Shown piece after piece: positions 57,801 through 64,000 of a stretch of 64,000 bases of DNA. The number at the start of each line of letters is the position of its first letter. Within the stretch, counting starts at the first letter, position 1. The notes under the pieces were generated by a model that saw only the letters and a list, made by a program, of their open reading frames with translations, had not been told where the DNA came from and did no database searches. This DNA comes from Liolophura sinensis (Eukaryota > Mollusca > Polyplacophora > Chitonida > Chitonidae), in the NCBI RefSeq assembly GCF_032854445.1, contig NC_088300.1, positions 53,792,984 through 53,856,983 of the forward strand, given 5' to 3'. A program made the position numbers and the translations under genes.

Positions 57801-58784
57801 ATGCACATCAATGGACGAAATGGCAAGGAACATGAGTGTCTGTAAACTTCAGGGCATATGATCCATGCAGATGGCATCAGTGTGCTTTTCTAAATTCTGA
57901 CCATCTGAGTTCATACCTGCTACTCAAATAAACAGCCGCACATTTCAGAAATTCAAATGGATAGAACCGATCTCAATGAGGTCTGCACTGACGGCAGCCA
58001 AACTCACATGCACCAAATATACAAGATCATTTTTATACTGTTTTGGGTTGAATTAAGAAGACTGAAGTTGTGCTTCCAGACAGCAAGCATTTCCGAACCT
58101 TTCTGTCAGGAAGCAAGTTTTTCTGCTTTTAACACTTGTGATTTCAGTTGAGGAGTGGGTGAAGCTGACCTGCTCAATACATCAGTACATTGTTAAATCA
58201 GGTGCCAGCTTCCCTTGTAGAGCTAGAAGGAGATGGGAGTTTGAAATCTGTGCCATGTTTTTTTGAGGCGTTGATGGACTCAGTGTTATGATGAATGTCA
58301 CAATTTTAAAACAGCACACTAGATGGACAGAGTCCATCTAGATGAACTACTCCTTTAGAGTGAATTTAAAGGCTCACTTTGTTCCACAAAGTGCCTTGAG
58401 GAATGGACTGACTTAATTTTTCAGTACAATTATTAGACATCGAGGCCGAGGCAAGAAAATATCACAAATTGTTCAACTTTAAAATAGATCTCAACGTTTA
58501 GGCGTACTTTAAATGACTTAAGTTATCCAGGACTAATTTGAGTGTTAATGACCTTTGCTGTTTTCAAGTATAATGTGCATGTTATAGGATAACCAAACTC
58601 ACACAAGCGACACCACAGCGGATGTGCTTGTTATCAGCGGTTCACAAACTGATATCTGTTCTACAACTCGGGCCGACCACAAAACACAGTTCGTGTTGTT
58701 GTTGTTGTGCACTCACCGTCTTTCGCCGGGTCGTTGTTTTCTATCCCTATCATCCCGCGGGCCTGTTTGGATCGTGGGTGGCAT
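45496..58784 (-). CDS. PAF1: PAF1, RNA polymerase II-associated factor 1 (complete, 13 exons)
   Basis: Core subunit of the nuclear Paf1 complex, which travels with elongating RNA polymerase II and promotes H2B ubiquitination and H3K4/K36 methylation. Exons in gene order: 58784-58717, 57472-57380, 53585-53464, 52916-52850, 52599-52498, 50716-50611, 50064-49996, 49267-49164, 48850-48734, 47563-47438, 46838-46733, 46330-46240, 45851-45496. The total is 1,527 nt (508 residues), near the human 531, and every phase fits. Conserved blocks: MPPTIQ start, [15 protein letters not shown] (~40), [16 protein letters not shown] (~75), [14 protein letters not shown] (~130), [16 protein letters not shown] (~170), [11 protein letters not shown] (~200), [10 protein letters not shown] (~255), [11 protein letters not shown] (~290), VRLSKRR (~325), an acidic stretch (~372-383), an RS-rich tail (~420-475) and EEEIFGS near the end. 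The RS repeat is the main departure from the vertebrate acidic C-terminus. Confidence 0.97.
45930..46235. repeat. Degenerate short tandem repeat in the last PAF1 intron
   Basis: Repeated variants of GTTGCAATGTTCAGATCA and GTTGTAATGTTAA-like words at about 20-25 base intervals. It is imperfect and old, between exons 12 and 13. Confidence 0.65.
46240..46330 (-). CDS. PAF1: PAF1 exon 12: acidic stretch
   Basis: Phase 0 in and phase 1 out, acceptor TTGTGTTACAG, donor GTAAGA. It encodes [11 protein letters not shown] and a Glu-rich run, residues 361-391, matching the acidic segment that follows the conserved domain in vertebrates. Confidence 0.93.
46733..46838 (-). CDS. PAF1: PAF1 exon 11
   Basis: Phase 2 in and phase 0 out, donor GTAAAC. 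It encodes [20 protein letters not shown] and [15 protein letters not shown], residues 325-360, the end of the conserved globular part. Confidence 0.96.
46996..47065. repeat. Short tandem repeat GAGCC(A/T)...
   Basis: About two and a half units of CCAATGCCAGGAGCCTCAC, 24-26 bases apart, in the intron between PAF1 exons 10 and 11. Confidence 0.7.
47095..47225 (+). mobile_element. SINE alpha fragment, strongly diverged
   Basis: CCCACCATAATGTTGGCTGA and AAATAATTTTGAGTGAAAAG, then CAAATCAAATAAAA. It lies in the intron between PAF1 exons 10 and 11. Confidence 0.6.
47438..47563 (-). CDS. PAF1: PAF1 exon 10
   Basis: Phase 2 on both sides, acceptor CTCTTGGCAG, donor GTAAGT. It encodes [20 protein letters not shown] and [19 protein letters not shown], residues 283-325. 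Confidence 0.97.
48232..48565 (-). mobile_element. SINE beta copy
   Basis: Reverse orientation: GAGTGAGTGAGTGAGTTAAT tail, GGTTTAACGTCGTACTTAAC, CAACCAATCGTTGCACTATC, AAGTTACAACTTCCTC, and a head with ATTGACCCTGGATCTACCG. It lies in the intron between PAF1 exons 9 and 10. Confidence 0.8.
48734..48850 (-). CDS. PAF1: PAF1 exon 9
   Basis: Phase 2 on both sides. It encodes [20 protein letters not shown] and [11 protein letters not shown], residues 244-283. The donor is GTGGGT. A second GT five bases further on would insert a residue and break the phase, so the first was chosen. Confidence 0.93.
49164..49267 (-). CDS. PAF1: PAF1 exon 8
   Basis: Phase 0 in and phase 2 out, donor GTGGGA. It encodes [20 protein letters not shown] and MEEMSQAMI, residues 210-244, matching the [12 protein letters not shown] block of vertebrate PAF1. 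Confidence 0.95.
49996..50064 (-). CDS. PAF1: PAF1 exon 7
   Basis: A 69-base exon, phase 0 on both sides, acceptor CCTTTTACAG, donor GTAAGT. It encodes [20 protein letters not shown] followed by DFT, residues 187-209. Confidence 0.95.
50611..50716 (-). CDS. PAF1: PAF1 exon 6
   Basis: Phase 2 in and phase 0 out, donor GTGAGT. It encodes [20 protein letters not shown] and [16 protein letters not shown], residues 151-186. The intron before it carries the ten-copy 134-bp array. Confidence 0.95.
50901..52240. repeat. Ten-copy 134-bp tandem array in a PAF1 intron
   Basis: Ten units whose TTTTCATTATGAGGAAC marks fall at 50901, 51035, 51169, 51303, 51437, 51571, 51705, 51839, 51973 and 52107: a constant 134-base step with no length drift. 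Units differ at only a few positions (GAGACC/GGGACC, GGTGGAGC/GTTGGAGC, ACGAG/ATGAG/ATGGG). The last unit is the most diverged. It fills most of the intron between exons 5 and 6 and resembles no exon. Confidence 0.97.
52498..52599 (-). CDS. PAF1: PAF1 exon 5
   Basis: Phase 2 on both sides, donor GTATGT. It encodes [20 protein letters not shown], residues 117-151. The W-x-RKTEYIS-EFNR motif is diagnostic of PAF1. Confidence 0.95.
52850..52916 (-). CDS. PAF1: PAF1 exon 4
   Basis: A 67-base exon, phase 1 in and phase 2 out, donor GTAAAG. It encodes [20 protein letters not shown], residues 95-117, corresponding to the DPADEKLLEEE region of vertebrate PAF1. Confidence 0.93.
53464..53585 (-). CDS. 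PAF1: PAF1 exon 3
   Basis: Phase 2 in and phase 1 out, donor GTGAGT. It encodes [20 protein letters not shown] and [20 protein letters not shown], residues 54-95. Confidence 0.97.
53890..53962. repeat. Three-copy 25-bp tandem repeat
   Basis: Three units of CATTCAAGTGATGTG with AACGGG in PAF1 intron 3, nearly identical to one another. Confidence 0.75.
54076..54435 (-). mobile_element. SINE beta copy
   Basis: Reverse orientation: GGGGTTTAACGTCCTACTTA, AACCAGTCGTTGCACTATCC, and a head with ATTGACCCTGGATCTACCGC. It lies in PAF1 intron 2, directly next to the 54.5-kb foldback element. Confidence 0.8.
54513..54772. mobile_element. Foldback element, same termini, 260 bp
   Basis: The left end TGGAAGCCGGATATGGACAT and the right end (complement of TGGAAGCTGAAAGCGATCAC) match the 31-kb element over the first 8 bases and more loosely beyond. 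TA lies on both flanks. The interior holds inverted copies of AACACAAATG-like words (AACACAAAAGTGTAAATG on one arm, CACACATTTGTGTTTTTG on the other). It lies in PAF1 intron 2. Confidence 0.6.
57380..57472 (-). CDS. PAF1: PAF1 exon 2
   Basis: Phase 2 on both sides, donor GTAAGT. It encodes [20 protein letters not shown] followed by [10 protein letters not shown], residues 23-54, the most conserved N-terminal block of the family. Confidence 0.97.
58717..58784 (-). CDS. PAF1: PAF1 exon 1 (start codon)
   Basis: ATG at 58784-58782 followed by [20 protein letters not shown], matching the PTIQ start of animal PAF1 proteins, which fixes the start. Donor GTGAGT, phase 2. Residues 1-23. Confidence 0.93.
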
Positions 58785-59209
58785 GATTGTGTTTCACAAA
58801 TTCGTCTACTGGACCATCATTACGAAGAAAATGCGCAAAAGCTATAATATTGGAAAAATAATTGCCCCTAGATCCTTCTCTCCATTACTCCATGTTACAG
58901 ATTACTAACTGGTACTTACGAGTGTAGGCAATAGGTAATGGTCAAAATCAAGGTCTGTCTACAACAGACCGGAAGGGAGCTCGCCATACCTGCCAACCAC
59001 AGTGAGATATGACGAATTATATTTTCTAGCATCAGAATTATATCGTTTATCTCTAGGGACAGTGCAGTATTTGCTAGTACAAATTGAAAAAATTACAAAT
59101 TGTATTTACAGGTACAAACTGAAACGTGTCACAAAAACTCCAGTACGTGGGCCTACACGTTTAAAGACAGCACAAAGACTAAGGCAGGATTTGCCTTTGC
59201 TGCCTCTTC

Positions 59210-59365
59210 CTCTCCGGCCGTAGGTGAGAAGGCCTGACAGCAGCCTGCGGATGGTCGTGGGTTTCCCCCCGGGTTCTTCCCGGTTTCCTCACACCATAAT
59301 GCTGGCCGCCGTTGTATAAGTGAAATATATTCTTGATTACGGCGTTAAAGACAAAGCAAATCAAA
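59210..59365 (+). mobile_element. SINE alpha fragment
   Basis: CAGCCTGCGGATGGTCGTGG, the reversed core CACACCATAATGCTGGCCG and ATTACGGCGTTAAAGACAAA, ending near an A-rich tail. Confidence 0.8.
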
Positions 59366-59454
59366 GCAAATCTTTGCTGCCTCCGTCAAAGTGGTTATGT
59401 TTTCTCTGACCTTTCTTTGTCTGCCAGTTAATCATCATGAGCCCGATATGTGAA

Positions 59455-59575
59455 GCTGCATTGCCGGGTTCTACCCTGATTCACCACAATGTTGGTCGCC
59501 GTTGCATAAGAGAAATATGCATGAATATGGTCTAAAACTCCAATCAATTAAATAAATAAATAAAAAAAAGAAATA
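59455..59575 (+). mobile_element. SINE alpha fragment, diverged
   Basis: ATTCACCACAATGTTGGTCG and CGTTGCATAAGAGAAATATG, followed by AATCAATTAAATAAATAAAT. Confidence 0.65.
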
Positions 59576-60707
59576 AATAAAGTTGCATCGTGCTTGGGGT
59601 GAAAAAAATATTTGACAACATGTACTATTATATGTTTACATGCACACATCTTTTCTTATTTATAATTCCACAACAAAATAAAATAAACTTCCTGTTGAAA
59701 TTGAAAAGTTTTACCACATAAATTTAATAAAATTAGGAAAATCTATCCGCTCGTGTAAACAAAACTGTGGGCCTATATACATGTCACTGGACAGACGTCA
59801 GGACTATACTTATATGTACACGTTAGTGAGATTAGCCTTGATAAATATATGTTTTCATGGTGTGTACTGAGCCCGTTGTCACTTAGGGCCTACAGTAACC
59901 TATAGTCAGCGGCCCTTACATAGTAAGTTGTTAGGTTACCGGCACTACTTCTGTTCAGTCTGTTACCATTACCGCAATTTTTGGAACATCTTGTCTGCTC
60001 CCTTCAACTGTATAATTGTATCAGGAATACACAATTTTTCTCACATAGTTAGTACCGGTACGTCTAAACATCTAACAAACAACTTATACGGTACGTATCT
60101 TTACTTTCCGAAAAAAATAAAAAAATAAAAAAAAATAAAAAACGAGAGAGAATTGAAATTTCTTGCCTCCCACAAAACCAATGTCTGTTTTAAAAACTAA
60201 AAAACATGCAGTATATATTTCAATCATTAGAGAGGAATACGGTGGGCTTGCGTTTGTTTTTCGTTCATTGTATATATGTGTTAATTTTCTGCTATCGCAT
60301 GTGCACCAAATGTTAGCCTTATTCACTGTTAAGAGAAAAGTGTCAAAACTACCAGAAATACTAGGGCCAGATGTGATCCTGATATTCAGGGTATAGACAA
60401 CTCCATATACCAGGGTCATTTATTCCAAATAGTTCAGGGTCAGTATGCCTGTGACCCTGAAATATTGGGTCGAGCTGACCCTAAAATGTTGACAGTGTTC
60501 AGTGGACTTATTTCATCTGATAAGATTTTTCGACATCGCATGTGCAGTTTATTTCATTTCTTACCCTTCCTTATTCGGCATGCATCGTGTGCTTAGATTA
60601 TTCCATTAGTTTCCGGTACGCTTATTTTTTTTTCCCTGGGCACAGCATGCATATATTATTCCATTTGTTAACTTCATTCAGAAGACACCAATGCAATCGC
60701 TGTGAAT

Positions 60708-60862
60708 TCTCCGGCCGTAAATGGGAAGGTCTGGCAGCAACCTGCGGATGGTCGTGGGCTTTCCCCGGGCTCTGCCCTGTTTCCCCCCACCATAATGATG
60801 TCCGCCGTCGTATAAGTGAAATATTCTTGAGTACGGCGTAAAACCAATCAAATAAATAAATT
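60708..60862 (+). mobile_element. SINE alpha fragment
   Basis: CTCCGGCCGTAAATGGGAAG, CCACCATAATGATGTCCGCC, TTCTTGAGTACGGCGTAAAA, then AATCAAATAAATAAATTTAT. Confidence 0.85.
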
Positions 60863-61024
60863 TATTCAGTATTGCATACATAGATAATTCATCCCTTTTC
60901 CGTTATCCGAAAGATGTCCCATGCATAGCTTATTCCATGCAACTTTTACCTTTACTGCGTATAGAACTCGTATGCATATATTATTCCATCTGTTACCCAA
61001 TTCGTCATCTTATAGACCGCTTCT

Positions 61025-61350
61025 GTTGCCTAATGGTTAGAGCGTCCGCCTCCAAGTCGGGAGACCCAGGATCAAACCCGAGTCAGCTCACATCAAAGAC
61101 TTTAAAAAATGGTACTGCCTCGCTTGGCGCTCAGCACTGAAGGCTTTGAGCAAGGAAACAGGACTGGTTGTCCCCGTGTCGGTATAATGTGCCTGGCTGG
61201 GGTGGCACGTCCTGTGTTTTCGGCATGATACTTAATTCAGTGGCTGCGGCGCTTTGGCAGCATGGACCCACCCTGCCTCAAAAAGTTACATTATATATGT
61301 ACTCTACGTTGTCATATGAATAAAAATTTGCTAAGTAAGACGTAAATCCT
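61025..61350 (+). mobile_element. tRNA-derived SINE, family gamma
   Basis: Head GCCTAATGGTTAGAGCGTCC (A box) and GACCCAGGATCAAACCCGAG (B box), then CAAAGACTTTAAAAAATGG, CTCGCTTGGCGCTCAGCACT, GACTGGTTGTCCCCGTGTCG, TCGGCATGATACTTAATTCA. Its centre resembles that of beta but its 3' end differs. Confidence 0.8.
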
Positions 61351-61501
61351 TAAGCAGTCATTCATTCATTCACAGGTTATGCGAGCCCATTTGTCATATA
61401 TCGTACTTTCGTCGCTGTTGTCGTTTTACTATCCATAATACAGTAGTTTTATTTGTTTTGTCATTATTTGGTCCACCTCGCCAGCATAGAGTTTTCCAAC
61501 T

Positions 61502-61655
61502 GATATTTATGTATTTGATTTGTGTTATACGCCCTACTCAAGAATTTTTCTCTTAGCCTATACGACGGCGAACAGCGTATTGTCGGAGGGAAACATGGAA
61601 GAGCCCGGGGAATACCAACGACCATTCGCAGGTTGCTCACAAACCTTCCCACGTA
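61502..61655 (-). mobile_element. SINE alpha fragment
   Basis: ATACGCCCTACTCAAGAATT, ACGACGGCGAACAGCGTATT and GAGCCCGGGGAATACCAACG. The core is diverged and the head is missing. Confidence 0.75.
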
Positions 61656-63361
61656 TGCTTCCACTGATAACCCTAATTACTCGATATATCCCACATCTAG
61701 ATTATTCGATCTCTTACCCTTATTCTACATCGCATGCATAGATTATCTCACTTGTTACTCTTATTTTGCTGCTGATTTGGAAATACCCGTATTTATGTAT
61801 GCATATATGTTCTCAGAAATCTTGGTTCTTCATGGTTCTTTGCACTCATAATTGGTTTTCTATGGAACCATACATGTAATATTGTTGGTATAATTGTAAT
61901 ATAATCCAAACCATTTCATTGCTGCTGCATGGGTAAGCATTAAACGTCTCTGGAAAAGGTATGAAATCTAACCGTTAGTGTTGGCTATAGGTACTCTCGT
62001 GGTCGTTAGGTGGCTCTGGTTCAACCTTAACGGCCCTCTGGTGGCGTGGGTCGAGAAGAACAGTGCCGAAAGTACAATGCATGCCAGTGATGATTCGCTT
62101 TAGTGGCCTTTAGACCGTGTTTGCGCGTGGCTGCAGGTCGAAGACCTCGATGCAGCGAAAAACAAGATTTACATTTGGTTGTTTGTTTGGTTATAACTTT
62201 CCTTCCACCTGTGTAGCATGACAAAGAATGAGGTCGGGTGCCTTGAAGAACCAACCTTTCTTTACTCCACACAGTTTGGCAAAAAACGGTACGTATACAT
62301 CTGCTTTTACGCACAAAACCAGACTATCCTATATAGAAAACAGCCGTGTAATTCCACACTGTAGTTGTGAGGAGAACGAATGGAGACAGGAAATCAAGGT
62401 TTGCAACCCGATCCCTGTCTAGCTCCTTATCGATACCTTCAATTTAGCCACCATTAATTTATGTTCCAGATAGGGACCCACGTGATGGCAGTAAAGCCGT
62501 CTTAACGCGGTTCGTCTGTCACGATAACCAGTGATGTATGGGCGGTTATTTGTAAAAATCGGACTCATGTTTCATTTGTTACGGTTAGTTGAAGTGGAGT
62601 GAAGGTTTTTTTTTCTTTGTAAGCGTAGGCCTATATGGAAACGCAAACACCATGTACAGAAACTCCTATTAATGTCAACGTAAATACCCAAATTTTGTGC
62701 AAATAAACTTTCAGAAAATAAGAGTAAAAAAAGAGATGACAAATGATCGAAATGTCCAAAAGCTTCTTCCCAACGTACAGTCCTATATTTGCCTGTTAAT
62801 ACGACATTCTGTGCGGTATAGGCTTGTAGAATGACCGAAAACCATGATCTGTCTAACACATGCCGCACAGTTTACTTTGATGTAATATGTGATAATGAAT
62901 TGGTCGACTACAGCAATGATTTAACGTGACACGGTCGCCGTCAAGCCGCAAGCGGCAATCGCATTAAAGTCGATGTTCTTTTCTTGGAACTAGACCACAT
63001 AGCAACATCTAGGTATAAAATAATTATAAAATGTTAAAATGGCATAAAATGAAGAACAAGAAGGTAAACATGACAATCAGTCCAAATCAAATATAATTGT
63101 AACCATTATATTGTAGTATAAATGATTATAACCATATTTTTCAGAAGTACAAATATATGGTCAGTTTGTATCCACTGGCTTTTAATGGATTCAGCGAGTT
63201 ACACATGGTATAGTTTGTGAACTAAACAACTAGTAATCCGATTAAGAAGGAATTGGGGAATCAATAATGGAAAAAAGACCTGTCCAAACATACCCATGAA
63301 TTGACAGCTGTGAAGGCATCAATCGCGTTTCGGTATCTTTTAATTGGTTGTCTATATACAG

Positions 63362-63519
63362 ATTTGTCGGAGCTTAAAAGTTTGATAAAAGAAACCGAAA
63401 GAAGCCAGTGTGGGCCTTTAGGTGGAAACTGTGACAGAGCTGTGATAAGTGTTGACTGTGACTATTTAAATTTTACCAAGTATCATACTGTCTTAGCTGC
63501 TCTGGTTTACTCTATATGA
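63362..63519 (+). CDS. Possible terminal exon of an unknown gene
   Basis: An acceptor-like TTGGTTGTCTATATACAG precedes an open stretch encoding SELKSLIKETERSQCGPLGG and NCDRAVISVDCDYLNFTKYH, ending in TGA at 63517-63519. The residues are mixed and protein-like rather than low-complexity, but no family is recognised and no partner exon was found. Confidence 0.2.
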
Positions 63520-64000
63520 TCAATATATCTTTTACTTGAGTTCTCGCTTAGCAACAGAGGCTGGAGTTATCGCCCTCTAGTTGTAGGCTAACGTTGACAA
63601 ACACACATGATAATGATAATGGAGAATTTGTCATCACCTTACGACTCTACATTGCAAGATGTAGATAACTTGCTTTTCTCTTTTCTTTTGTTATACAAAT
63701 TTATAGCATTTGCTAACCTTTATAGTTAATAAGGAACCATGCGTCGAAAAAGTCAAATTTTACTCACGATGACCAGTAGGTCCACAATAAAATGGTTTTG
63801 ACAATTGGCAATTTCGATATTTCTGACTAAAACTCAGCACATTGACGTGGCGGCCTAGTGAGGTAGAATGATATATAAACATCACACATATAATGACATT
63901 TACACCCTTACACGTCGATGAGCATAGGGATTTTCTGTTGTGCTTGTAACGAGAATTTTATTTATGGCTGGCAGGCCTTCACTCGTCAGACCGGAGAGGA

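Larger units (their letters stand above)
58785..64000. other. Region upstream of PAF1
   Basis: Contains three + strand alpha SINEs, one - strand alpha SINE, one gamma SINE and an A-rich stretch near 60,110-60,145. From 61.7 to 64 kb I see no recognisable gene. A weak exon candidate is listed at 63,362-63,519. Confidence 0.55.

Noticed and set aside
61021-61085. tRNA gene
   Set aside because: A and B boxes are present but the cloverleaf is degenerate and continues into a SINE body also found at 43.1 kb.
1-64000. Integrated viral or autonomous transposon coding sequence
   Set aside because: No reverse transcriptase, integrase, transposase or capsid-like frame was recognised on either strand. 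All mobile DNA seen is non-autonomous.

Overview
The window is animal nuclear DNA: AT-rich, intron-rich, full of SINE-like repeats and minisatellites, with no operons, CRISPR arrays or prokaryotic signals. Frequent ACATGTA and TAGGCCTA words and tRNA-derived SINEs carrying a CCAGCATTATGGTGGGAGG core suggest a lophotrochozoan, most likely a mollusc or a relative. That placement is inference. No species marker is visible.

Three genes could be assembled exon by exon, with matching splice phases. (1) On the + strand, 15,555-28,545, lie eleven exons of a class C orphan GPCR of the GPR158/GPR179 (metabotropic glycine receptor) family: Cache-type ectodomain, cysteine-rich stalk, seven membrane segments and a short tail. 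The signal-peptide exon was not found with confidence. (2) On the - strand, 42,057-35,821, lie seven exons of a MOSC-domain mitochondrial amidoxime-reducing component (mARC). Its first exon holds a pair of compensating frame shifts. (3) On the - strand, 58,784-45,496, lie thirteen exons giving a complete 508-residue PAF1, the Paf1-complex subunit, ending in an RS-rich tail. A small unidentified + strand gene fragment (44,273-45,018) runs convergently towards PAF1.

Layout: 1-15.5 kb holds no recognisable gene (one weak exon candidate at 6,947-6,999, a 35-bp minisatellite at 7.2-8.07 kb). 15.5-28.5 kb is the GPCR. 28.6-29.65 kb is a ~42-bp minisatellite just past its stop codon. 29.7-35.2 kb is repeats, including a 1-kb foldback element. 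35.2-42.1 kb is mARC. 42.1-45.0 kb holds a SINE and the orphan exons. 45.2-58.8 kb is PAF1, with a ten-copy 134-bp array in one intron. 58.8-64 kb is mostly SINEs.

The most unusual structures are two cases where an intron's 3' end and the start of the next exon have been tandemly duplicated into the intron (GPCR exon B and mARC exon 6), and a family of elements with shared TGGAAGCCGG termini and TA flanks whose interiors are built from different short words repeated in both orientations. The three recognised genes act in different processes (membrane signalling, mitochondrial N-reduction, transcription elongation), so no joint pathway is implied.
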